From NCBI GenBank assembly GCA_947650285.1, contig CANTFL010000483.1, positions 186,001 to 250,000 of the forward strand: DNA of 64,000 nucleotides, in the 5' to 3' direction. The DNA comes from Hyaloperonospora brassicae. Its lineage: Eukaryota > Oomycota > Peronosporomycetes > Peronosporales > Peronosporaceae. Numbering within the stretch: position 1 is the stretch's first letter; the number at the start of each line of letters is the position of its first letter. A program made the translations under genes and the position numbers. The notes under the pieces were generated by a model. That model did not search any database. It saw nothing but the letters and a program-made list of their open reading frames with translations, and was not told the DNA's origin. Positions 32,454-42,914 of the stretch are shown here, piece by piece.

Positions 32454-34721
32454 TTACACGAAATTATGCCTGTAGTTGTCCTTCAGTTGACTAGAAACAC
32501 TCAAACTGAGGTCTGCGCCCGGAAATTGCAGCTCTGCTGGCCCCGTTTCAACCACAGCAGGCGTAGTCTTTTGCACCTTTCTCGCCGCTTTTGCCGTCAC
32601 GGACGTAGCTGACCAAACCGACCCGATGGACAATAAGATAACTATGCTTCCTATGCCCAAAGATAGCCCCATCGGTGGACCATATACACGCTTCCTCAGA
32701 CTGCTTGACTTCTCCGATACGTCCGACATGGCCTCTGTGCAGCGCGGACCGCTCCACGATATCGATGAACAGGCACAACGAGACTCGACGCAAATTCCCG
32801 TCCGCAACGTTGGATAGCCTGCTTCGTTGCCAATGGTGCAATCGTCGTTCGTTTTGCAGAACGCTTTGCCGTACACCGTCTTGGCCGGGTTATCGAAGTC
32901 TGAGAACTCGTCCATGTGGCCCTCAATCCATTCCCTAGTGGGGTGGCTCTTGGGGTCACAGCCAACCTGCATGAGGCTGTCGTCAGGAAGGTCGTCGCCC
33001 AAATCCTGATAAAGGCGAACGTAGTCGACCTTCATGTACATCGGAAAATCGTCGCAAACTCGATTCGTGAGATCGTTCGTCCCGTCGCCTCGGCATTCAC
33101 TGCCGGGATTGGGAGGCGAAGCACCCCACGAACTCGAAAGCGCCACGTTCATTATAATGTACATGGGCTCTTCTAGCATCACTTTGACCGGGTTCGTCTT
33201 GCCCACGTTTTGTGGCACCTTCGTAATCGTATCCGTCGTGACCTCGTAGAGAGGATTGCCATTCAACATCCAACGCACGTAGCCATTCTTGCCCGTGACC
33301 CACTCCACTTGGTATACGAGATAGTCGATATAGCCGCCCAAATGAATGGGCCAGTTCGCCGAGATAGCGTCCATCTGATAGTTAAAGGAACTCATGATGT
33401 TTGACTTGGGCGTGCTAGAATTGCGAGGCTTAGAGCACATTGTATTCGTGTTGTCCGGATCACACAGATAGGAGCCCATATACGAGTTCATGACGGGATA
33501 GCAAGTGCCGTTGGTATTGATGCCCCAGTGGTCCTTGTCGTTGATCAAGCCCGAGTCTCCATTCACATCCATGGACGCTGGACATGTATCTGCCGTGCAC
33601 GTGTTGTCAGTAATACCGGCGGTGACGGACTTGTTGACAGTCATGAAGTCCTGCTTGGCACTTGCGTCCGGCTGACAGTCGTTGTTTGCGCCGTAACGGA
33701 GACCCTGATACCACGACTTGTGTCCGCGCGATTTCTCAAAGTAGGCAGCGGGTACGTCAATAAAATTCGCCCCTATCGTCTTGCAGTCGCTGGAAAACAC
33801 ACAGAACGGTTTGGCGGCATCAGCGCCACCAGCATCTGCAGGGAAGAGACGAAAGTCAGATGGCATGCCCGGAGCAACTTGCAGCGAAGAGGAGACGGCC
33901 AAGCCACCCCCTTCCAGCAGATCGATTTCAGGCGCCCCACGGCCTTGATTGGGGTTGAGGCCATAGCCAGGGTCGTCGTCACAAGCACTTATCCGCTGGT
34001 TGTCGGGGTTGAACACGTCTGGCTCACATCGATTGTAGGAAAACGGCCACATGCGGTTCGTCGAAGCAGAAAAGATGGCTCGACCGAGATTTCCCATCAT
34101 CCAAATGCCAGGCCATGTTGGGTAGTACTCCTTCGTGGCCACTTTGCCAGACTTACCCAGCGCTAGATCCGGATTGCCCGATTTCTTCGAGACTGCCGCT
34201 GGAAGCTGAGCGCGCACCTCGAGCATACCGCCTTGGAAGCAAAACTTGTTCCAGCTCTGCACCATTGCCGCACGATAGTGAAACTTGACGTCCTGGTATC
34301 CGGGAGGAGCTTTATACATGTTGTAAACCGAGATCGTCTTTAGTTCATCCAGCACCTTTATGTAAAAGTAGCACGTGTCGCCGTCGCACTTGGTTGACGT
34401 CATGTCGTGTGCGTAGACCTCCAAGGCACCATTCACGCCATCGGGTTTATCCAGCGAAGTCCACAAGTGATCGTCACCTGGACGAAAGCTGCGGTTGGCC
34501 ACGTTGAACTCGTCACTCATGACGAGGTCCCATTTTCGACCTCGCGAGCTCATAAAACTTTGTCGGTCCTCGGGAGTGCTTGGGTCGACCCAATCCTTGA
34601 TCCCTGACTTGGTCGGGTGTGACAACGTCGATGAGCTACTCTTGCCCATGACGCCCGCAATGTACGCTAGGACCGCACATGGAGCTATGGCGAAACGAAT
34701 TCTCCGACGCGTGCTGAGCAT
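32454..34721 (-). CDS. SKN1/KRE6-family GH16 glucan-synthesis protein, copy 3
   Basis: A 755-aa protein. ATG 34721 was preferred over the upstream GTG (34805) since it starts a signal sequence (RRRIRFAIAPCAVLAYIAGV). Domains: lumenal SKN1/KRE6-GH16 domain with EIDLLEGGG, EGF-like Cys cluster (TGICVESRCACSSISW), a C-terminal hydrophobic span (PMGLSLGIGSIVILLSIGSV) and a long cytosolic tail ending KDNYRHNFV. It is separated by 320 bp from copy 2 downstream and 1.4 kb from copy 4 upstream. Like its relatives it is a predicted type I membrane protein, whereas yeast Kre6/Skn1 are type II, so topology differs although the catalytic domain is shared. Confidence 0.88.
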   Translation of the reverse strand: MLSTRRRIRFAIAPCAVLAYIAGVMGKSSSSTLSHPTKSGIKDWVDPSTPEDRQSFMSSRGRKWDLVMSDEFNVANRSFRPGDDHLWTSLDKPDGVNGALEVYAHDMTSTKCDGDTCYFYIKVLDELKTISVYNMYKAPPGYQDVKFHYRAAMVQSWNKFCFQGGMLEVRAQLPAAVSKKSGNPDLALGKSGKVATKEYYPTWPGIWMMGNLGRAIFSASTNRMWPFSYNRCEPDVFNPDNQRISACDDDPGYGLNPNQGRGAPEIDLLEGGGLAVSSSLQVAPGMPSDFRLFPADAGGADAAKPFCVFSSDCKTIGANFIDVPAAYFEKSRGHKSWYQGLRYGANNDCQPDASAKQDFMTVNKSVTAGITDNTCTADTCPASMDVNGDSGLINDKDHWGINTNGTCYPVMNSYMGSYLCDPDNTNTMCSKPRNSSTPKSNIMSSFNYQMDAISANWPIHLGGYIDYLVYQVEWVTGKNGYVRWMLNGNPLYEVTTDTITKVPQNVGKTNPVKVMLEEPMYIIMNVALSSSWGASPPNPGSECRGDGTNDLTNRVCDDFPMYMKVDYVRLYQDLGDDLPDDSLMQVGCDPKSHPTREWIEGHMDEFSDFDNPAKTVYGKAFCKTNDDCTIGNEAGYPTLRTGICVESRCACSSISWSGPRCTEAMSDVSEKSSSLRKRVYGPPMGLSLGIGSIVILLSIGSVWSATSVTAKAARKVQKTTPAVVETGPAELQFPGADLSLSVSSQLKDNYRHNFV

Positions 34722-36138
34722 TGTGCACCGACAGAGCGAATCGGAGAATGAGGAGCTGGAGGCTGAAAAATTGCTCTGCACACACCGTGAGCGAGTTGGT
34801 GTCACAGCTGATCGACCACCATGCTAACACCAAAACTTCTGTTCACTGGCACGTGCCGTGTCTCTTCCATTATTAGCACATGCATCTGTATGACCCTTGT
34901 CAAGGCAGTTGGTAACGTCGATGGCACGGAAACCGTTTGCAAGAATCGAACATGAATAGCAGCAACGCGACTCGCAAACATCCACAAGCGCTCAGTACTT
35001 CCTACGCTCGAAACCAACGCTGTCTCCTTGTTTTTACGCCCACGACGCGCCCTACATCCAGCGAAACTGCATCGCGGTTCACGATGACTTACTTTGGAAA
35101 CAGCCCTCGGGTCAGCAGGCAGCAGGCAACCCACGTTATTGCAGTTGTTGTGCTTCTTGTCGCAACGAAAACTCAGTCCATCATTGGCTCACCTGGCACA
35201 ACGAAGCCCCACACACCTCATCGAGAGCTGACGCACTTCTTCGATCGCTTCTTCGTGTGCTTACTGTCTAGCATCATTCGGCAGCAGTCTGCTTTGTCGC
35301 AAATGGTCGTTCAGTTGGCGTTAATGTTCTGCGGTCAGTGTCAATGTGTGCTCTTCTCTTTCTACAAGTCGTTTTGCGCCGCTTGTAAAGTATGGTTGAA
35401 GGCCATGGTTTGCATCCATGTCTCTGCCCTCGGTAGCGTCGATGTATACGATCCATCAGCGTGTTACATACCCTACGAGCACCTCATCACTGTCCATACC
35501 ATCAGCGCCAACTTAGTTCCTGCACGGGCCAACTTACTGCCGCGCAGCTGCAAGGCGACCATTCATGCCGAGCCATTATCTACTGAAGCTGTACATTATG
35601 TCAGTCGTGAGAGCGTTCCCAGAGCAAATTCCTATTCATGGCATACACATGTGATGCGAAGAGACCCTAATCGATCAACAAGAGCGCTCGCTTCGCTTTC
35701 GGCAGGACAAGCACAGATGTTTGATAAGACTCGAGAGCGTTTTCTGCAGATTGAGCGTGGGCGATTTGCTTGCATGTGTGCCGAGGCTCTCGTCAAGCCC
35801 GTCGTTCAGTAGACGCCGTCTTCCATAAACGCTGAACGCCGGTCAGGTTTCTCCGAAGAAGATGATGATGCTGCACAACCACTATTCGTGGCTCGAGATT
35901 CGTAGCATCAAGCGTCAAGCACTGGATACCTACCTGCCTTGCTACTTCTTCGCACAGTCATTGCTGACCTCAGCCAGAAACCCGTATCTTTCACGACAGC
36001 CTGTTGGTTGATGGAATCAGCGTTTCCTTTGTCGCTGGCACAGATGACGCCGAGTCACATGAAGTCAGGCGAGTTGTACACATCGTGTTTTGAGTCCATC
36101 TCTCTCTTTGTAGTCGAGTCCATAAAGGAGGAGATACG
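34722..36138. other. Intergenic, between KRE6-like copies 3 and 4
   Basis: 1.4 kb. A 291-codon plus-strand frame (34937-35812, first ATG at 34952) is the longest, but it has no recognisable domain and is composed like non-coding DNA; I do not call it as a gene. Confidence 0.4.
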
Positions 36139-38388
36139 CTAGACAAAGTTCTGGCTATAGTTGTCCTTTGGTCTTTGGTTCGTAGAGTAAGTTAGGCTGT
36201 TGCCGTCGTCGATGCTGCCAGTCACTTTTGTCTGGACGTTCGACTTTCTTAACGCTGCAGCCTCTTTCTCCATCGAGACCATGGACATGTAGACGGACAC
36301 GATCGACAGGAACACGATGACTGCGGCAACGCTCATGGATAGACTCATGGGCGGTCCATACGCTCTTTGAGACAGGTTGGCAGTGCTGGTGCTTGTCGAC
36401 CCTGATAGGGCTGTGGTGCAACGTGGGCCACCCCACGACGTCGAGTGCGTGCACTGGCATCGCCCCTTGACGCACTTCCCCGTCTTCAACGCTGCCGTAC
36501 CGACGCTGCTACCAATCGTGCAGTCGTCGTCGCTAGTGCAGGAGGCTTTGCCCGACACCTCTCTCCATGGATTGTCTTCGTCGACGTACTCGTCGATGTG
36601 TTCGTCAATCCACGTCTTGGTCGGGTGAGTCGCTGGGTCGCACCCGACTTGCATGTAGCTATCCTTGTCGAGATCCTTGCCTTGATCTTGGTACAAACGG
36701 ATGTAGTCGATCTTCATGAACATTGGAAACGAGTCGCAAATCGCATTCGTCACGGGGTCCTTCCCATTACCACGGCATTCCTTGCCTGGATTTGGAGGCG
36801 TAGTGCCCCATGAACTTGACAGTGCGACGTTGTAGATCAAGTACATAGGCTCCTCCAACATCGTCTTCTGCGGATTGTTCTTCTTGCTATTTTGCGGCAC
36901 ATTCGAGAGCGACTCCGTTGTCACCTCAAAGAGTGCGTTCCCGTCCAGCATCCAGCGCACGTAGCCATTCTTGCCCGTCACCCATTCTAGCTGGTACTTG
37001 AGGTAGCCAAGGTAGCCGCCCAGGTGAATGGGCCAATTTGAAGAGATCGCATCCATCTGGTAGTTGAACCCACTCATCGAACTCGACTTTGGCGTCGTGG
37101 CGTTCCGAGGGGTCATGCACATTGAGTTGGTATTATCTGGATCACAGAGATACGCTCCCATGTACGAGTTTATGAGCGGGTAGCACGTTCCATTCGTGTT
37201 GATACCCCAATGGGAAGTCTTGCTGTCGTCCATGAAGCCCAAGTCGCCATTTACATCAGCAGATGCTGGACACGTATCGACGCCACACGTGTTCTTCGTA
37301 ACACCAGCCTTTACGGACGCAGCGACGGTGTCATAGTCCTGCTTTGCCTTAGGATCTGGTCGACAGTAATTGTTGGCGCCGTAGCGAAGACCTTGATACC
37401 ACGACTTGTGTCCCCGTTTTTTTTTGTAGTGGGATGCAGGTACGTCAATCAAATTAGCACCGGGTGTCATGCAGCTGTACTTGTAGACGCAGAACGGGTC
37501 AGCTGCATCAGCTCCTCCAGCATCTGCAGGGAAGAGACGAAAGTCGGTAGGCATACCCGGAGCAATCTGAAGTGACGACGAGATAGCCAAGCCGCCCCCT
37601 TCCAGCAGGTCAATCTCAGGAGCACCTCGACCTTGATTGGGGTTCAACCCGTACCCAGGGTTGTCGTTGCAGGCACTGATCCGCTGGTTTTCAGGATTGA
37701 ACACGTCTGGCTCACACTTGTCGTACGAATATGGCCACATTCGGTTTGTCGACGCCGAGAAAATGGCGCGGCCTAGGTTTCCCATCATCCAGATACCTGG
37801 CCACGTCGGGTAAAACTCCGTCGTCTTGACTTGACCGGATTCACCGAGTGCCAGATCGGGGTTACCAGACTCTTTTGAAACAGCCCCAGGCAGCTGAGCC
37901 CGCACCTCTAGCATGCCGCCTTGGAAACAAAACTTGTTCCACGATTGCACCATCGCAGCCCGGTAGTAGAAGTACGCGTTCTCGTACCCTGGAGGGTGCG
38001 TGTACATGTTATAGACCTTGAACACGTTCACTTCGTCAGTGATCTTAATGTAGAAGTAGCAAGTGCCATCACTGTCACACTTGGTACTCGTCATATTGTG
38101 CGAGTAGATCTCGAGCGCCCCGTTGACGCCGTCAGGTTTTTCGAGCGAAGTCCAAATGTGATCGTCACCCGGTCGAAAGCTTCGGTTGGCAACGTTATAC
38201 TCGTCACTCATGACGAGATCCCATTTCCGTCCACGTGAGCTGACGTACTCGTGTCGTTCCGCTGGGGTTTCAGGATCCACCCAGATTTTGATCCCCGACT
38301 TGGTCGGGTACGTGGCCCCTGTGAAGTCTTTTTTGGCGGCGAGAACGGTCGACAGCGTCGCAGTCGAGCACAGTATCGACCACTTCAT
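36139..38388 (-). CDS. SKN1/KRE6-family GH16 glucan-synthesis protein, copy 4
   Basis: A 749-aa protein. ATG 38388 starts a signal peptide (MKWSILCSTATLSTVLA); the frame is open further upstream to 38577, but without signal features. The SKN1/KRE6-GH16 active site EIDLLE is at residues 258-263 (Glu258, Asp260, Glu263). The MMGNLGRAIFSASTNRMWP block (201-219) is the most conserved stretch among the four copies. A six-Cys EGF-like module follows near residues 625-670, one membrane span (about 681-703), and a 46-residue tail ending KDNYSQNFV. Predicted to act outside the membrane on beta-glucan. No lesion seen. Confidence 0.9.
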   Translation of the reverse strand: MKWSILCSTATLSTVLAAKKDFTGATYPTKSGIKIWVDPETPAERHEYVSSRGRKWDLVMSDEYNVANRSFRPGDDHIWTSLEKPDGVNGALEIYSHNMTSTKCDSDGTCYFYIKITDEVNVFKVYNMYTHPPGYENAYFYYRAAMVQSWNKFCFQGGMLEVRAQLPGAVSKESGNPDLALGESGQVKTTEFYPTWPGIWMMGNLGRAIFSASTNRMWPYSYDKCEPDVFNPENQRISACNDNPGYGLNPNQGRGAPEIDLLEGGGLAISSSLQIAPGMPTDFRLFPADAGGADAADPFCVYKYSCMTPGANLIDVPASHYKKKRGHKSWYQGLRYGANNYCRPDPKAKQDYDTVAASVKAGVTKNTCGVDTCPASADVNGDLGFMDDSKTSHWGINTNGTCYPLINSYMGAYLCDPDNTNSMCMTPRNATTPKSSSMSGFNYQMDAISSNWPIHLGGYLGYLKYQLEWVTGKNGYVRWMLDGNALFEVTTESLSNVPQNSKKNNPQKTMLEEPMYLIYNVALSSSWGTTPPNPGKECRGNGKDPVTNAICDSFPMFMKIDYIRLYQDQGKDLDKDSYMQVGCDPATHPTKTWIDEHIDEYVDEDNPWREVSGKASCTSDDDCTIGSSVGTAALKTGKCVKGRCQCTHSTSWGGPRCTTALSGSTSTSTANLSQRAYGPPMSLSMSVAAVIVFLSIVSVYMSMVSMEKEAAALRKSNVQTKVTGSIDDGNSLTYSTNQRPKDNYSQNFV

Positions 38389-41307
38389 GGAAGCCGCGAG
38401 GGGTATGCAGAGAGAGCGAATGTTTGTACAAGTTTCGATGCAAAGTCCGTCGTTGGAATACACTTCGTCACGTGTTTTTCGGATAAGCGATGCGTAACAC
38501 CCCGGACCGCAAAGTCGGGCTAACGTAGTGGAGCAATATGCAAAAGATCGCGTGAGCTTCACGCAGCTTCTTCGCAAGTGATATTTTCAATGGAAAGAAA
38601 GAACTTGCTCGCTGAACCATTGAGTTACCGCGACGAGCGCGCGAGCAGCACGCACGCCATCCCGCTTGTCTGCGCTCTGTTCGTGAGGTTGTTACGCACG
38701 TTAACTCCATAAGCCCTTCTTCATACTGACTACGACTTGTGGCGGTGTGAGTTGCGGTCTCTTTCGACAGCAACGACGTTGCGGTACAGAGGGTAGACGC
38801 TGTCGATGGCCGACACTGAACGTTTGCATGGAATATTCAGGTGTTGCGAATGCCGACAGACAGAGGGACTGGTACGTGCTTCCGCAACGCATCTCGAAAT
38901 TTCGATACAAAATGACAGTTCTTGCCTCACGACCAGCAAAGATGGCGACATGCTGGCTCTCGTATCTTTTTGCGGTAAGACAGAGCAGAACGTCTTTGCG
39001 CAGCTCACTCTCCTTCGTCTGCGTTGACGAACAAACGAACGCACACTCTCTTCTCTCTACATGATATACTGCAGTATGGTAAAGTAAGTAGTTCAGGTCA
39101 AGTCTTGTCGTGGCTTCGTGTCCTTTTGTGCGCAGTCGTCATCAGAGCGCGACTGATCAGAGTGTGGCCAAAGAAGGGCAATGATAGCCGTGCGACAGAA
39201 AGTGCGCTGACCACTCTTGCTGAAGTAACATCCTGTGCACACCTGCCACTGAGTCATGGAAGCGTTAAGACCAGTCAGAACACTCAATCGGCTCATCCGT
39301 CACAAACGTGCTACTTTTCGGTCGTTTAAGCCTTGGAAAGGTAGGGCTGGTAAATGAACATCATTATGCTCCTGTTTCTTTGCAACTGGTCGACCTAAAA
39401 GGGTCTCATTCGGTAAACTCAGACAACGCCCATGATCGAAAGGTTTGCGTGCGACAGCACTCGTACAAGTCCTGAAGCCTGGCCGACGAAGGACACAACT
39501 GACTCAGCTGTCCTAATCATCACGAACAGTACCAAGCCTTCATTGTGTTCGACGGAGAGCATGAGTAGCTTTAGCTTGTGTATTCCGCGCTCAGAAGTGG
39601 TCGCGATCACAAGAGCAAACGAAAGCTCGCATAGGATGTCACGAAAGACGCACGTTGTAGGATCCCTTTCGACAAGTGCGCATCCACTTGAAGGAACGAT
39701 GGAGCAAAACGTGCAATACATGTACTCCTGGCAAACCCAAAAGCGTCCAGCTGAAACAGGAATATGTGCGCTACGAACACAGCTCGATAGGTAGGCATTT
39801 TGTAATGACAGCTTTGATGGGCTTTGCATCATAGTGTGTCTTGGCAACGAACCAATTCGACTAGCAGACACTTTTTTCGACAACGAAACTCATTCTCTTC
39901 CGTCTGTTGTGCGAGTCAATCGCTTTTGCATTCTCTGTACGAACTCGCCCTTACATACGTAGGACCTTCACATTTGCACGAGAGCGGAGCACGCTGAATA
40001 AATAGGCTAGTTACCATGGACCAACGAGCGGTATTGACACCGACGCATCGACGCGAGAGCATTTTCGATGCAGGGGTCGGCAACAACGATCCGTGTCATC
40101 CATTCGTATGTGAATGGATACACCCCCATTGCTACATGCCGATACGACATGTACGGTGGCTCATGGGCCAGCTGCGGTACTTACATGCACGTTGAAGCTA
40201 CTGCAGTTATGGGGAGCTCTCAGTCAAGGTGCATATATACTGAGAGCGCAGCAAGTGGCGATGTGAGCACCAACGATAAATGCCGAAGGCTGCTGTTTGT
40301 CTGCACTGGACGCTTACGGCGCGTACGGGTGCCACGCGTCCTCTCTGATTTCATGGCCACGTGACGAACGCAGAGGGCTCATGGTATCTATACAGCTGTG
40401 GCTTCTCAGACACCCCGCCATGTCTCGTCCTTCAAGTGTTCAACACTGAGCCCGTGCATATTTGCGTATGGAACGTTGACTTAGTCGATCGAGCACGCGC
40501 GCAGACTGAATGTGTGAGCTAACGCTGGCCAAAAAGCGTCTCGCGTGACGCTTTAGTACACCGGTGAATCAGCGCAGGTACTGTGAAGCGTGTTCCTGTC
40601 CTTGTATATGTAGTTTGCACACTTTGATCCGCCTCCGATCCGTAGGTGGTCCCTAGATTGTTGCCCGTGTACATCCCGGCTAGCGTCGTTTCCGGAAGGA
40701 TGTTCTAGACGCTCACGTAAAGCATCGGTCGCGATCGTGGGCGACCCTCTACAGACGCCTCGTCGGAACGCATCTCGTTGCCAATCGTTGGCGACACAAG
40801 GGCGCTGTCACTATACTTTCGGCAAACAAGTGCTAGTTGCCAGTGCAATTGCCACGAGTTACATGTGCACTCATCCCGACAAAACGCTATGTTGCGAGTG
40901 CCTCCTGAATGTGTTTGCGTCAGTCTTAGCGACCGTTAGCCCGCGATCGTACTTGCTTGTCAACTTGACAACATGCCATCATTTGAATACCATAACCCGT
41001 CCAAGATCAGCTTCGCGCATCGAAACGTACCAGAGACGCACCGCAGTCTCCTTTCCCTCTGCAATGCTACAAAGTCGTTGCGATCGTTTCTAAAAGCACA
41101 CTTCGATGCTTATCGGACCGTCTATCACGCACTTAGAAACAGCTACTTCACAAACCGGGTCCCACGTGCTCGAACTGTACCCATGTCATCCTCCCACGTG
41201 TAACGAACGATCAATTGGATGAGCTGAATGACATCAGTCGGATGATATCAGCCAATCCGAAGGCACCATTTGTGGTATAGGCGACAGCGTCGCACAGGCA
41301 TTCCAAG
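38389..41307. other. Intergenic, 2.9 kb without recognisable genes
   Basis: Short overlapping frames on both strands (longest 154 aa, 39419-39883 minus). None has a domain, signal peptide plus open body, or support from codon pattern. No repeats of note. Confidence 0.5.
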
Positions 41308-42914
41308 ATGTCGGGTGTCGAGCAGCCACTGCTGTCCGTGGCCTCAGGTAGCAGCTCTGCGTCGCGCCAGACGCGCCAGACCGACCGCACTCGTTTCTTG
41401 GACCGCCAGGGTCGCTTCAACCAGTCACATGGTCGTTTTAAGTACGAAAAAAGATGTGTTTTGTATCGTTGCTTTCGATGGGAAAAGTACTGAATTAACC
41501 ATCTAAATAACGTTCCTCCAGCGTCTACCGAAAAGGGGGCCATTGGCGCAGAATCTACTGGGACGATCCGTTCCACACTGTTATCAATACGCGCACGTCG
41601 AGGATCATCGTGGGCGTCCTTGGAATAGTTGCGTGATGTGTTTTTTTTCGTCGGGTGCTAAAAAGTATGACGTTTTTCGTGCGGCTTTTGATTCCTTACG
41701 TGATGGGTATTTTACTGCAACGCGTCGTTTGTTGCAGTATTTTATCATCATCTTTCTCTTCGCACTAGCATATCTGGACGTCTCAATGCGATACCCAATA
41801 TGCCATGTGGGGCTGTCGAGTATTATGGACGCTTACGTGTTCTCGCTCGAAACAATTGTGAGTGTTGCAATATTTATTTTTATCTTTCGATACAGACTCC
41901 GAGTTAACTATCATTCGTTCTTAGATGACCATTGGCTACGGTGCACCAACCAACGACATATTCTACGGAGGATGCTCGTCGATCGCTACATTGCTGACAC
42001 TTGAGGCAAGTCTGACCCATTTGTGCTGATTTTTTGGATTTTACGCACTCGACTGACACTTGCGGCGAATTGCAGTCGTTTGCCGGTATTATTCTGGATT
42101 CCATCTGTATTGGCATTTTCTACGCGCGATTTGCGCGTGCCAATGTGCGTTCGCTGCATCGATGACGCATATGTCCTTCTGCTTGTTGATACAACGACAT
42201 CTTGTTCTTTCGTACTTGTAGCAACGGGCGAACACTATCATGTTTTCGACTTCAGCAGTGATTCGCAAGATCCGCGGACACTACTATTTCATGTTTCAGA
42301 CCTGCGAGCGACGAAAGCATCAGCTTGTGGAGGCGCACGTGCGTCTGTATGCTGTACGACATGAGGTGGAAGACGAGATGAACGGGCCGAGCGACTTTCT
42401 GTTCCAGTGCCACCAGATGCGGGTTCAGCAGCCTGACGACGATTGCGGCGCGATGTTACTCATGGTGCTACCTCAAGTTGTTGTGCATCGTATTGACCAG
42501 TGGAGCCCGCTTTTCCCGCCAGAATGTCTGCCATCTGACGGTGGAGACCCGAAAACCTGTGCGAGGTACCCGGATCCGACACAACGGCAGGTGGATATTG
42601 ATAACGGAAACCGTGAAGGTGGCTTACCTGGCGAAGCAAAGTTATACAAAGCGCCTACCAAATTGCAGATCATGAACCATCTCTGCAAAAGCAAGCTTGA
42701 GGTTGTCGTGATTTTGGAAGGAATCGACAGCTCGACTTCCAATACAATGCAGGCGCGCTACTCGTACGTGGACGACGATATTGCGTGGGATGCTACTTTT
42801 GAACGGTGTGTAGTCACGACCTCAAGAGGCCTATGTGTCGACTTTGATCGCTTTCATCTGTTGAAACCTGCACCGCTGGACACACAACGTTGCGTCATGA
42901 CGTCCCAGTTTTGA
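41308..42914 (+). CDS. Inward-rectifier (Kir) potassium channel
   Basis: Proposed exons: 41308-41441, 41522-41627, 41738-41857, 41925-42005, 42076-42144 and 42222-42914, giving about 400 aa. The end of exon 2 is uncertain (weak GT donor at 41628). The N-terminus has the Kir slide-helix region (RFLDRQGRFN). The first membrane span is in exon 3. The pore reads FSLETIMTIGYG across intron 3, with the TIGYG selectivity filter at about residues 122-126. The second span is SFAGIILDSICIGIFYARF. The cytosolic Kir domain is exon 6 (TIMFSTSAVI, VVVHRIDQWSPL, LEVVVILEGI, YVDDDIAW). Intron 4 (42006-42075) appears to use a GC donor (GCAAGT). Forms tetrameric K+ channels in membranes of eukaryotes. Confidence 0.83.

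Noticed and set aside
34937..35812. 291-codon ORF between KRE6-like copies
   Set aside because: The frame opens at TTG, has no domain or signal, and its composition looks like intergenic DNA. Kept only as a note.
39419..39883. 154-aa minus-strand ORF
   Set aside because: No domain, no clear promoter, and an overlapping plus-strand frame of similar length; taken as chance.
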